A DNA stretch of 23,048 nt from a virus. The stretch is from positions 1 through 23,048 of the IMG/VR virus record IMGVR_UViG_3300006919_000486. The stretch is one strand, 5' to 3'. The notes beneath the pieces were generated by a model. It made no database searches and was not told the DNA's origin. It worked only from the letters and a program-made list of their open reading frames with translations. Shown here piece by piece: positions 15,206-21,589 of this stretch (its first letter is position 1; every line of letters begins with the position of its first letter). A program made the translations under genes and the position numbers.

Positions 15206-15426
15206 TTACCTTCTGGGCATTTTTCGGTTTTCCATGAAGCTTTTGTTTCTACAGGGCACCCACATACCATACATTCCATATTTTCGCTTAACATAGGGCA
15301 CCTACTACAAATATAACTTCTGTCATAATAAGTTGTTGTATCTACATTTTCTGAACCTCCCAAAACTCTTTTACTAATCGCCTTGAGGTAGTTATAGGTC
15401 TTCACCATTAAATTCGGGTTCTTCAT
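15199..15426 (-). CDS. Small zinc-ribbon protein
   Basis: A 75-aa protein with a helical N-terminus and a zinc-ribbon-like second half: YICSRCPM (two Cys), ECMVCGCPVETKASWKTEKC (four Cys) and PEGKW at the end. The layout CxxC...CxxCxC...C-P-x-G-x-W resembles small phage zinc-ribbon proteins (DUF6171-like). It probably binds one zinc ion and may contact nucleic acid or polymerase; no direct evidence. It overlaps both neighbours slightly. Confidence 0.7.
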   Translation of the reverse strand: MKNPNLMVKTYNYLKAISKRVLGGSENVDTTTYYDRSYICSRCPMLSENMECMVCGCPVETKASWKTEKCPEGKW

Positions 15427-15604
15427 TGTCTCTATATAATTTGATTATTCCATAAGGTTGCCCATTTTCATAAAAATCAATATCAATATCCTCTATTTCT
15501 AGTGAAGATAGATTGATTACGTATTCTAGTAGGCCTGTTTCGTTATATATCTCAATATAAGGTATATCATAATCCATGTATCGTGCTAGCTCCTTATATA
15601 TCAT
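15392..15604 (-). CDS. Small acidic protein, unknown function
   Basis: A 70-aa, strongly acidic protein (many Asp, Glu and Tyr) that overlaps the end of the sigma-like gene by 11 nt and the zinc-ribbon gene by 35 nt. I recognise no domain. Its size, charge and place beside a transcription factor would fit a small regulatory partner, but that is a guess from position. Confidence 0.6.
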   Translation of the reverse strand: MIYKELARYMDYDIPYIEIYNETGLLEYVINLSSLEIEDIDIDFYENGQPYGIIKLYRDNEEPEFNGEDL

Positions 15605-16112
15605 CTCTTAATTCATTTAAACGCTTTCTAATATACTTTTTTACGCTTTTAATAGTATAATAGATAGACGTTCGGCTTATTCCTGTTTTCTTAGCTAAAC
15701 TAGAATATGAATAACTATCGTTTTCACTATCACCTAGTACGTATAACTTAAATAAATCTCTATAATACCAGTACAGCTCATCTAATATACTGTTAATCAA
15801 GTCACTATCATCAGTAATATATATATTATCTGGTTTTTGTGATTTGTCCTTTTGTAAGTCATCAGTAAAATCCTCGTTAAAGCTAATATGTTCATTGACT
15901 TTACCATAGGTATAATAATACTTACTATTTCTTGAATAATAGTTAAGCTTACACATTCTATTAAAATACTTGTATATATCACCTGTATTTATTAGTGCTT
16001 CTAACTTGTTCGGCTCCATATTCAAAAGTTGTTCAAATACCTCTTGAGTTAAATCATCAAGGTCTTTAGCTGGTATAAAATTTTTAGCTATTGCCTTGAG
16101 TTCTACACACAT
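15594..16112 (-). CDS. Sigma-factor-like transcription regulator
   Basis: A 172-aa protein from ATG 16112 (MCVELKAIAKNF). It has a region-2-like part with DLDDLTQEVFEQLLNM, a variable acidic linker, and a C-terminal region-4-like helix-turn-helix (ILDELYWYYRDLFKLYVLGD, then YSSLAKKTGISRTSIYYTIK followed by KKYIRKRL). This layout matches small sigma-70-family or phage sigma-like proteins. I rejected the longer frame from 16172 because its first codons lie in the terminator hairpin; ATG 16127 is also possible but has a T-rich leader. It is the first gene after that terminator and heads the run of packaging and structural genes, so it may direct host polymerase to late promoters. Confidence 0.7.
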   Translation of the reverse strand: MCVELKAIAKNFIPAKDLDDLTQEVFEQLLNMEPNKLEALINTGDIYKYFNRMCKLNYYSRNSKYYYTYGKVNEHISFNEDFTDDLQKDKSQKPDNIYITDDSDLINSILDELYWYYRDLFKLYVLGDSENDSYSYSSLAKKTGISRTSIYYTIKSVKKYIRKRLNELRDDI

Positions 16113-16140
16113 TTTGTTTGTAAGCATGTACAATAGTAAT

Positions 16141-16169
16141 AAAAAAACCCACTTAAACAAGTAGGTTTT
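16141..16169 (-). terminator. Intrinsic terminator after the NinG-like gene
   Basis: On the minus strand AAAACCTACTT, loop GTTT, AAGTGGGTTTT form an 11-pair stem with one T-G pair; the T-run continues for three more bases and then ATTAC. It lies 25 nt after the ninG stop at 16194 and just before the sigma-like gene start, separating early from later genes. Confidence 0.8.
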
Positions 16170-16193
16170 CAAATAGTTATAAACAATTGAATG

Positions 16194-16595
16194 TTAATCT
16201 ACAAGGTTCTGAACCTTCTTTTTATAGTAGTCTATTAAATACTCTAAATCAGACCTACTATATTTTTCTGTACCTTTAGATAGCTTCATAAGTTCTTCAA
16301 ACATAGTGCTACCTATCTCAGCTTCTAGCTTCAATCCAAATAGGTATTGTTCTCCTTGAGAAAACATATTACACTTTACACACTGAGGCCTAACATTATT
16401 TTCGTGCCATCTAGTTGCCATGTGTTTCCTAGATTGAAAATGGCCAGCTTGTATTTCCTTTACATGTTTTTTAGTATGACAAGTATAGCACTCTACCATG
16501 CCGCTATCATCAGCATAAGCCCATCTAATATATTGACTAAATATCTTATCTAGTTCTTTCTTTAGTTGTGCGTGTGTTTTTGAACCTTTCTTCAT
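16194..16595 (-). CDS. NinG-like recombination nuclease (Rap type)
   Basis: A 133-aa protein with an HNH-like zinc centre: VECYTCHTKKHV (Cys36, Cys39), IQAGHFQSRKHMATRWHENN (residues 48-67, with His52) and RPQCVKCNMFSQGEQYLFG (Cys72, Cys75, Asn76). This is the NinG family pattern; lambda NinG (Rap) is an endonuclease for branched recombination intermediates. The protein is shorter than lambda NinG (about 200 aa), as in many Bacteroidota phages. It overlaps a small membrane-protein frame by 50 nt and is followed by a clear terminator. Confidence 0.85.
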   Translation of the reverse strand: MKKGSKTHAQLKKELDKIFSQYIRWAYADDSGMVECYTCHTKKHVKEIQAGHFQSRKHMATRWHENNVRPQCVKCNMFSQGEQYLFGLKLEAEIGSTMFEELMKLSKGTEKYSRSDLEYLIDYYKKKVQNLVD

Positions 16596-16704
16596 ATTCC
16601 TTATTAAGTTTATCTAATCTATGTTCAAAGTATAGTGTAAGACCTGTGTACATAATACCTAATATTATCATTATAATATATATAATTTGTAGTGGTGTTT
16701 TCAT
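16546..16704 (-). CDS. Small membrane protein
   Basis: A 52-aa frame, MKTPLQIIYIIMIILGIMYT..., with one clear membrane segment (about residues 5-25) and a highly charged basic tail (RLDKLNKEYEERFKNTRTTK). It fills the space before ninG and overlaps it by 50 nt. The composition bias (hydrophobic helix then charged tail) is not expected by chance, but the long overlap lowers certainty. A membrane-targeted accessory role is all that can be proposed. Confidence 0.5.
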   Translation of the reverse strand: MKTPLQIIYIIMIILGIMYTGLTLYFEHRLDKLNKEYEERFKNTRTTKERTR

Positions 16705-17015
16705 AATTTATAACTTTTCAAAATATGATTAATTTAAGTAATATTTTGAGTTATTACCAATTTAAAGCATATTTCATAATTTTAGTTTTTTAATTGTTTA
16801 ACAAATAAGTCGGTGAGCCTTTCTTTATTCCTTTACTGTACGGGCAACAACCTTGTATTGCTCGGTCATTTGCAACTGACTTTTACCTATCATACCAACA
16901 AGTTTTTACTTATTTGCAACATATCTATCTCATAATTGTATCTACTTGCTTGTCGCAATTTGCAACATCAAGCTAAGATTGATATGTTAATGTCAAATAT
17001 ATAAATTTAATATCT
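16705..17015 (-). promoter_or_regulatory. 311-bp non-coding region with three TTTGCAAC boxes; candidate origin or control region
   Basis: No gene is visible. TTTGCAAC occurs at 16869-16876, 16913-16920 and 16959-16966 (44- and 46-bp spacing) in the same orientation, with a related GGGCAAC at 16842-16848. Short hairpins can form around 16841-16864 and around 16952-16966. The flank at 16705-16805 is very AT-rich. A TATATTTG (-7-like) box is at 17001-16994 on the minus strand but no TTTG -33 box stands at the usual distance. Iteron-like boxes next to an AT-rich tract and near replication genes suggest an origin; an operator or untranslated leader of the next operon is the alternative. Confidence 0.4.
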
Positions 17016-17417
17016 TCATTTTAATCTTTTTGCTTTGTTAATACTATCTCCTATGTACTTTAAGTTATCTCTGTGCCTTTGATATTCTGTTAGCCTATTT
17101 TGTTGTCTAGCTAATTGAGCAGCTTTTTTATGATTTGAGAGCCATACGCTCCAGCTACGTACATTTACAAAACAGCTAGTACCTTCATCAGCATTTCTTA
17201 TACCTTTATTAAAGGCGAAAGCTACCTCTTCCATTTCCATACTACCATAGTTATTAGCTAAGTCATCTAGCAATAAAGTAGCCATTAAAGTTATTGTTTC
17301 TGGTGTAGGTTTTTGTCCTAGTTCTAAATATGATTTGCTTATTAGGTCTACACAGTCAATATGTAACCCTTTTTTATCATGTACGTATCTATACCATACT
17401 TGTTTATCTTTTTTCAT
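17016..17417 (-). CDS. Unknown protein of the replication module
   Basis: A 133-aa protein from ATG 17417 (MKKDKQVWYRYVHDKKGLHI); an ATG at 17444 would add nine residues but overlaps the preceding small gene more. It is helical and contains ATLLLDDLANNYGSMEMEEV and FVNVRSWSVWLSNHKKAAQL, with a basic C-terminus. I do not recognise a named family. Its place after a DnaD-like gene suggests a helicase-loading or other replication accessory role, which is inference. It is the last gene before a non-coding region. Confidence 0.6.
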   Translation of the reverse strand: MKKDKQVWYRYVHDKKGLHIDCVDLISKSYLELGQKPTPETITLMATLLLDDLANNYGSMEMEEVAFAFNKGIRNADEGTSCFVNVRSWSVWLSNHKKAAQLARQQNRLTEYQRHRDNLKYIGDSINKAKRLK

Positions 17418-17574
17418 GTCTTCTATCTCTTTTACGTGGTGCATGTTTCCAACCTGTTATTAAATATTCCGCATCCCATGTGATAATACCTCTGTATCTG
17501 GGGTCGTTTTCATATATTTTGAACATATTTTGTACTGTTACGTCCTTTCTTTCTACTATCTTATTATTATCCAT
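17404..17574 (-). CDS. Small basic protein in the replication module
   Basis: A 56-aa frame, MDNNKIVERKDVTVQNMFKI..., ending in a very basic tail (KHAPRKRDRRHEKR). It overlaps the preceding gene by 8 nt and the next by 14 nt, filling a gap of about 120 nt. The part IYENDPRYRGIITWDAEYL weakly recalls the N-terminal motif of VirE/primase-type phage proteins ('nDp...g-i-yN'), but the protein is much too short for such an enzyme. The basic tail may bind nucleic acid. Confidence 0.5.
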   Translation of the reverse strand: MDNNKIVERKDVTVQNMFKIYENDPRYRGIITWDAEYLITGWKHAPRKRDRRHEKR

Positions 17575-17815
17575 AAACTTGTTCTTTTACTTCTTGTATT
17601 ACTTCCATAAGGCAATCATAAACGCCTTCTAACTCATCACTATTATCTGTTAATTTAACTATTTCATTCTCATAAGCCCTAGCTACATTCTGAAGCCTGT
17701 TAAACTTCATTTTAAGTACTTTGCTATGCTTACCCTTTATGTTGTATAACTGTTCGTTAAAACAGCGAAAAGTAGCTAATAATAGTATTATATCTATGCT
17801 AGTATCCTTATCCAT
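17567..17815 (-). CDS. Small helical protein, unknown function
   Basis: An 82-aa protein, MDKDTSIDIILLLATFRCFN..., predicted mainly helical with heptad-like patterning through its second half (VARAYENEIVKLTDNSDELE). It overlaps the DnaD-like gene before it by 8 nt and the next small gene by 8 nt. I do not recognise it. Its place implies a replication-linked accessory role only. Confidence 0.6.
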   Translation of the reverse strand: MDKDTSIDIILLLATFRCFNEQLYNIKGKHSKVLKMKFNRLQNVARAYENEIVKLTDNSDELEGVYDCLMEVIQEVKEQVYG

Positions 17816-18404
17816 TATTCACTATATTTCTAGCGGCTTGCCAGCTATCAAATATTTCTGGCTTATCACTAGGTTTATTAAACTTACTATCATTCTTGTG
17901 CCATGTAGCTAATCTACGGCCTATGTCAAAAGTTGGCTGTAGCTCATATCTTAACTTGGTTTTACTTCTATTCGGCTCAGTCCAATACGAAATAAAGCTT
18001 TTTAAGACGTCTTTGTCATATTGATTATCATAACCCATAACATCAAACATAAAAAGCTTTGAAACGTGCTCTAAATTGCGTTTTTTGGGCTGTTCAAAAC
18101 CTTGATACATATTATATCGTTTTACGGTTATTACAGTATTCTTAGTGTTACTATCTAAAGATATATACCCTAGCTTTTCTAGTTTTTTTATTCTATCATA
18201 TACTGTAGTAGGCTTCATTCTTAGTTCTTGTGAGGCTGATAACTTACCTGTAACAAATTGACCTATTTTTAACTTTCTATCAAATACTTCTCTGGGTTCT
18301 GTGTTAGCTCTTAGTATAGTCCATACATACACCTTTAGTAGTTCTGGATTATCAAAGATACCATTATCTAGTATTTTTCTGTATAGTTTAATATATCCTT
18401 CCAT
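17808..18404 (-). CDS. Replication initiation protein, DnaD/replisome-organizer-like
   Basis: A 198-aa protein. The N-terminus GYIKLYRKILDNGIFDNPEL...VWTILRANTEPR (about residues 3-37) is the start typical of phage replisome organizer and DnaD-like proteins. A winged helix follows: KIGQFVTGKLSASQELRMKP then TTVYDRIKKLEKLGYISLDS and NTVITVKRYNMYQ (about 46-115). The C-terminal part is basic and less conserved. Such proteins bind origin DNA and help load the replicative helicase. It starts directly at the stop of a small HTH gene. No helicase, primase or polymerase gene lies in the window. Confidence 0.7.
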   Translation of the reverse strand: MEGYIKLYRKILDNGIFDNPELLKVYVWTILRANTEPREVFDRKLKIGQFVTGKLSASQELRMKPTTVYDRIKKLEKLGYISLDSNTKNTVITVKRYNMYQGFEQPKKRNLEHVSKLFMFDVMGYDNQYDKDVLKSFISYWTEPNRSKTKLRYELQPTFDIGRRLATWHKNDSKFNKPSDKPEIFDSWQAARNIVNNG

Positions 18405-18658
18405 TATGCTATACTTATTTCATCTAGTATTGATAGTTGTTTTGTAGGCTTAGATAAAAGCTCATATACGGCTATTGTTGTTTGGTTTCCCAATCTAGTA
18501 ACTACCTGTTTGTTAGTAGTACTTATAATATAGCCGTCATTTCTTAAATGGTGAACAACACAATTTACTTTAGTTATTCCATATTCCATGATAGCTTCCC
18601 ATGAGGATATTTTGCCATATTTATCAAAATGTTGTAGTATTGTTTCTCGTTGTGTCAT
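18404..18658 (-). CDS. Small helix-turn-helix protein
   Basis: An 84-aa protein: MTQRETILQHFDKYGKISSW, then EAIMEYGITKVNCVVHHLRN and DGYIISTTNK. This is a winged-helix pattern (helices about residues 3-40, wing about 41-60), like the phage HTH_39/HTH_55-type proteins. It may regulate early genes or join origin binding with the next gene, whose start shares its last base. The acidic C-terminus (LSILDEISIA) could be a protein contact. Confidence 0.7.
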   Translation of the reverse strand: MTQRETILQHFDKYGKISSWEAIMEYGITKVNCVVHHLRNDGYIISTTNKQVVTRLGNQTTIAVYELLSKPTKQLSILDEISIA

Positions 18659-18660
18659 GA

Positions 18661-19086
18661 TTAAATAGTTTTTAAAGATTGTTCTAGTAGTAGTTTTTGT
18701 TCTTTTAAATTTTTTATTGTGCTATCAATATCATCTAGCACGTCAAGTCTTTTTAGTGTGTTTTGAAAACAAATATTAGCCGACCTTTGTTCATATTCAT
18801 TTATTACTTGATTAAACGTGTCAAGATAATAAGGGTATGCTTTAGGGTTAGTTACATAATATTTGTGCTGTTTTCTATAGTGATAGTAGTTTGTTCTATC
18901 TTGTAGAAAATATTGTGCTAATTTTGCTGGAGTTACTCCGCCGTCCATTAGTATATTGCATACTACCATTCGGCCAATAACTAATTCTTCTGTTTTTGTT
19001 TTCACTTTCAAGCTATTAGAAGGTAAGCCTAAAGTCTTTTCAGTAATAGAGGTTATTAAATTTACCTCAAATTCAAATTCATTCAT
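18661..19086 (-). CDS. DnaA C-terminal-domain-like protein
   Basis: A 141-aa protein. Residues about 33-82 (EELVIGRMVVCNILMDGGVT, then PAKLAQYFLQDRTNYYHYRK and QHKYYV) follow the layout of DnaA domain IV: an 'R-x-x-x-x-x-L/M' helix, an HTH and an 'R-D/T-H/N-x-x-x-x-H' recognition segment. No AAA+ ATPase part is present. The C-terminal 45 residues form a coiled coil (LKRLDVLDDIDSTIKNLKEQ and on). It may bind DnaA-box-like sites at the phage origin or in the host. The match is pattern-based and moderate; it is followed by HTH and DnaD-like genes, which supports a replication role. Confidence 0.45.
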   Translation of the reverse strand: MNEFEFEVNLITSITEKTLGLPSNSLKVKTKTEELVIGRMVVCNILMDGGVTPAKLAQYFLQDRTNYYHYRKQHKYYVTNPKAYPYYLDTFNQVINEYEQRSANICFQNTLKRLDVLDDIDSTIKNLKEQKLLLEQSLKTI

Positions 19087-19280
19087 TGTGTAGTAGTTTT
19101 ATGGTTATCGTCTTCGTTTAAAATTTTAAATATTTCAGGCTCTATTTCTTTTATCTTACGATATATAGCCCTTACTTGTTTATAAGCTTCATCAAGTTTG
19201 TATTTAGGTACGTCCATACCTGTAGCACTGGTAACTATAGAATGAGCTTGTTTTAAGAGTTTACTTGTTGTCTTTTTCAT
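19083..19280 (-). CDS. Small basic protein, unknown function
   Basis: A 65-aa helical protein, MKKTTSKLLKQAHSIVTSAT..., rich in Lys in its first half and acidic near the end. It overlaps both neighbours by 4 nt (ATGA-type), strong support for a real coupled gene. No family recognised. Confidence 0.6.
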   Translation of the reverse strand: MKKTTSKLLKQAHSIVTSATGMDVPKYKLDEAYKQVRAIYRKIKEIEPEIFKILNEDDNHKTTTQ

Positions 19281-19531
19281 AAGTCATCTCTATTAAATTC
19301 ATTTGCGTTATCTCTTTGTATTTCCTCGTATTCGTATAGCTCTACCATATTGTAAAACCCATTAGTTTCACCACATTCAGAACAATAGAATATTTTACTA
19401 TCATCACACAAATTTTCTTTTATTTCTTCTTCAGCACCACAACAGGAGGTTACTAAGTCGCTATACCAACCCTCGTCTTGAGGGTTAGATAGCTTCCAAT
19501 TGTCATAACTCATTTTAGAAGGGCATTTCAT
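19277..19531 (-). CDS. Zinc-ribbon protein
   Basis: An 84-aa acidic protein with a zinc-ribbon-like centre: YSDLVTSCCGAEEEIKENLC (Cys-Cys at residues 30-31) and IFYCSECGETNGFYNM (CxxC). The pattern 'D-L-x-x-S-C-C-G-A...C-x-x-C-G' is common in small phage proteins. It overlaps the SSB-like gene before it by 17 nt and likely acts on nucleic acid; no specific role is known to me. Confidence 0.7.
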   Translation of the reverse strand: MKCPSKMSYDNWKLSNPQDEGWYSDLVTSCCGAEEEIKENLCDDSKIFYCSECGETNGFYNMVELYEYEEIQRDNANEFNRDDL

Positions 19532-19931
19532 CTGTTATACTTGCTGTAGTCTTCTCACCTGTAAGAACCCATTTTGAAAAGATTTCAGCTATATCTAGAA
19601 TATCATCAGTAGTGCCACCATTATTGCATACAAAGTTTGTAGCGTTTGTTAGTGCGTTTTGTTTGATAATAAATTCCTGTACGCTATCATTCTTAGCTTG
19701 AGGTTTGTAACTACCTTGTTCATAGTTACTTACAGGTTTAATTTTAGGGTATTGACCTCCTATAAATTCATACTCTACTTCTTTACCGACTTCAAATTTA
19801 CATTTTTCTGTCTTAGATAAGCATTCTCCAGTGTCTTCACCTATAGTGACTTCAAATTTGTACATAAGGCCATATTTGCCTTCCCATGTTCCATTGTTTT
19901 GAACATTTTTTACGGTTCCTTTTTTTACCAT
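19515..19931 (-). CDS. Single-stranded DNA-binding-like protein with SSB-type C-terminal tip
   Basis: A 138-aa protein. Residues 1-70 have the strand pattern of an OB fold (GTVKNVQNNGTWEGKYGLMY then KFEVTIGEDTG and VEYEFIGGQYPKIKPV). A Gln/Asn/Ser-rich linker follows, then a helix (TTDDILDIAEIFSKWVLTG) and the terminal DEMPF, close to the D-D-x-P-F tip by which bacterial SSBs recruit partner proteins. It is therefore likely the phage SSB. It is slightly shorter than typical SSB (about 150-180 aa). It starts 4 nt after a small membrane-protein frame. Confidence 0.65.
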   Translation of the reverse strand: MVKKGTVKNVQNNGTWEGKYGLMYKFEVTIGEDTGECLSKTEKCKFEVGKEVEYEFIGGQYPKIKPVSNYEQGSYKPQAKNDSVQEFIIKQNALTNATNFVCNNGGTTDDILDIAEIFSKWVLTGEKTTASITDEMPF

Positions 19932-19935
19932 AATC

Positions 19936-20034
19936 TTAATATGTTAATGTTATTATTCCTAATATATCTAGCACTATCAAAAGGGCTGCTAGACTTAGCC
20001 CTAAAACTATTGTTATCTTAGTATCTTTTTTCAT
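19936..20034 (-). CDS. Very small membrane protein
   Basis: A 32-aa frame, MKKDTKITIVLGLSLAALLI..., ending VLDILGIITLTY. One membrane helix fills most of it after a Lys-rich start. It overlaps the preceding gene by 17 nt and ends 4 nt before the SSB-like gene, exactly filling the gap. No function can be given; a short hydrophobic phage peptide could modulate the host membrane. Confidence 0.5.
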   Translation of the reverse strand: MKKDTKITIVLGLSLAALLIVLDILGIITLTY

Positions 20035-20281
20035 CGTTTATTCTAATATAAAGTTCTTTTAATGTATCTAAAGCCGATTTGTAGCCATCAATTTTGCCTT
20101 GAGCATATTCTACTAAGGCGTCATGATTTGCATTTTTCCATTCTAATTGAGTTTCTTCAGCCTTTTCTATAAGGTCTTCAAATAATAGCTGTTTGCATTG
20201 TAGCCAATAGTTTACGTCACCTAGCTTTACTTTTTGTACTTGTAAGCTGGTTAAGTCATAAATTTTTTGATACTTATTCAT
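20018..20281 (-). CDS. Small helical protein, unknown function
   Basis: An 87-aa protein from ATG 20281 (MNKYQKIYDLTSLQVQKVKL). An upstream GTG at 20335 is rejected because it lies inside the terminator-like stem. It is charged and helical (FEDLIEKAEETQLEWKNANH, then DALVEYAQGKIDGYKSALDT), with no recognised domain. Its leader TTAACACACAATATT resembles the ardC leader and can pair with the end of ardC. Confidence 0.6.
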   Translation of the reverse strand: MNKYQKIYDLTSLQVQKVKLGDVNYWLQCKQLLFEDLIEKAEETQLEWKNANHDALVEYAQGKIDGYKSALDTLKELYIRINDEKRY

Positions 20282-20325
20282 AATATTGTGTGTTAAATTA
20301 GTAGGCACTATTGCCTTATACCACC

Positions 20326-20351
20326 AAAACCCCACTAGTTTCCTAGTGAGG
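20326..20351 (-). terminator. Hairpin between ardC and the next gene, probable terminator or attenuator
   Basis: On the minus strand CCTCACTAG, a GAAA tetraloop and CTAGTGGGG form nine pairs (one T-G), followed by TTTT and GGTGG. Only four T follow, so termination may be partial. Outer arms CCACC (20321-20325) and GGTGG (20364-20368) could lengthen it. Confidence 0.6.
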
Positions 20352-20371
20352 CGTTTGATTTCTGGTGGTTC

Positions 20372-21322
20372 TTAACACACACTAAGAATATGTTTTACAG
20401 CTTTATCAGCTTGTGCACTAGCTTGCATAATCATTTTAGGGTGGTCTGTAAGCTTTTTAACCCAGCCATTAATATATGCTTGTGAGTTATTCATATTATC
20501 TTTAGGTTCAATACCTGTAACAGATACTAAAAACATTGAAGCCATCTCAGCTACTAGTTCTTCTTGACTATAAATGTCTGAACCAAAGCTTGCTACAACA
20601 TTACTAGTATTACTAACTCCTATTCTGTTTAATCTATCTTCGTGGCCTGTAGAGTGAGCTAACTCATGAAATAAAGTTTTGTAGTAACTAGCATTATCAA
20701 CAAAGCTTTTAGCTACAGGCATGTTAACTAAGTCAGCTGATGGTCTGTAGTAAGCTTGATTACCGCCATGCTTAAGCTTAGGTGCATTCTTATATCCAGC
20801 ATATACTTTTTCAGCATTATCAATCTTCTCAAATACTGTACCCTCAGTAACTTTATCAATATTAATATCTAAAGGTTTAACGCCTTCAGTTTGTTCAATA
20901 TTAAATACATAGTAAAAACGTGCGTTAAAGTTAGTTAATACGTCTTCATCATTTTTCTTATATCCAGCTTCGTTAAGAGCTTTTTCATTGTTGTACCATA
21001 CATTAGTAGGTTTGTGAAGAAAAGATACTATCCAATAAGTAACTATTTCACTTTTTGAACCTTTTATAACTGTACCGCCAGCGTTTGTAACTTGTTTGAA
21101 GGTTAAGAATTCTGGACGGCTCCAGCCGTTGTCTTGCATAGCTCCAGACAATATAAGAGCATTGATACCTGTATAAGGTTTTTTGCTGTCATAACTTATA
21201 GGTAAGTTAAGGGTATCTCCGTTAGAGCTCCAAGGCTTGAACCAATTAAGGCCTTGAGTTTTTAAACCATTGATTACTTTTTCTGTGATAATCTCGTTAG
21301 TAGTTTTCTTAGTAGTTTTCAT
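20372..21322 (-). CDS. ardC: ArdC-type antirestriction protein
   Basis: A 316-aa protein from ATG 21322 (MKTTKKTTNEIITEKVINGL). The N-terminal part has the ArdC ssDNA-binding domain pattern (WFKPWSS, PYTGINALIL, FLTFKQVTNAGGTVIKGSKS). The C-terminal part is a zincin metalloprotease: HELAHSTGHEDRL (His219, Glu220, His223) and EELVAEMAS with Glu259 as third metal ligand. ArdC proteins protect incoming DNA from type I and II restriction on known plasmids. I reject the longer frame from GTG 21406 because a good promoter lies at 21397-21366, downstream of that start. The gene is followed by a hairpin. It would act early in infection. Confidence 0.9.
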   Translation of the reverse strand: MKTTKKTTNEIITEKVINGLKTQGLNWFKPWSSNGDTLNLPISYDSKKPYTGINALILSGAMQDNGWSRPEFLTFKQVTNAGGTVIKGSKSEIVTYWIVSFLHKPTNVWYNNEKALNEAGYKKNDEDVLTNFNARFYYVFNIEQTEGVKPLDINIDKVTEGTVFEKIDNAEKVYAGYKNAPKLKHGGNQAYYRPSADLVNMPVAKSFVDNASYYKTLFHELAHSTGHEDRLNRIGVSNTSNVVASFGSDIYSQEELVAEMASMFLVSVTGIEPKDNMNNSQAYINGWVKKLTDHPKMIMQASAQADKAVKHILSVC

Positions 21323-21365
21323 TTGTGTGTGTGTGTTAAAATTAATATCTCGTTGTTTACGCTTG

Positions 21366-21397
21366 CAAATATGGGGCGTATTTTTATAACCGCCAAA
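21366..21397 (-). promoter_or_regulatory. Bacteroidota-type promoter for ardC
   Basis: On the minus strand TTTG (21397-21394), 20 bases, then CATATTTG (21373-21366). The Bacteroidota consensus is TTTG, about 19-21 bp, TAnnTTTG, so there is one mismatch. Transcription would start near 21358, giving a leader of about 36 nt before the ATG at 21322. Confidence 0.65.
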
Positions 21398-21560
21398 CAT
21401 TTTCACAAAAATTTTTGAAAAAAAACGAAAAAAAAACGTTTTCCTAGTAAGAAAAAAATAAAAAAAAATTTTAAAAAAAAATAATATAAGTATATTATAA
21501 GTATAATATTAGTATTATAATATATTATTCTCTATAAACTAATATTACTTAGTAAAGTAT

Positions 21561-21589
21561 TATTATTATTTGTGTCGAAACGTGGTCGG
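21561..21589 (-). repeat. 29-bp element, second copy
   Basis: TATTATTATTTGTGTCG is identical to 10352-10368, followed by four unmatched bases and GT-x-GTCGG, giving 24 of 29 matches. Both copies lie next to AT-rich DNA that contains ATTAGTATTATA. Within each, GTCG occurs twice 11 bp apart, like a one-turn direct repeat for a DNA-binding protein. Confidence 0.6.

Noticed and set aside
16113-16172. Longer start of the sigma-like gene with a hydrophobic N-terminus (MKTYLFKWVFLLLLYML)
   Set aside because: These codons are the terminator stem and T-run read as protein, so the apparent signal sequence is an artefact.
16994-17001. TATATTTG as a promoter -7 box
   Set aside because: No TTTG or TTG stands 19-21 bp upstream, so it is not listed as a separate promoter.
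20282-20335. Longer GTG start of the 87-aa gene
   Set aside because: The added codons fall in the hairpin between ardC and this gene; ATG 20281 has a leader like that of ardC.
21322-21340. CA repeat as a microsatellite
   Set aside because: Only five or six units; its position as a leader and its match to another leader make a regulatory reading better.
21323-21406. Longer GTG start of ardC
   Set aside because: It precedes a good promoter, and the ArdC domain begins after ATG 21322.
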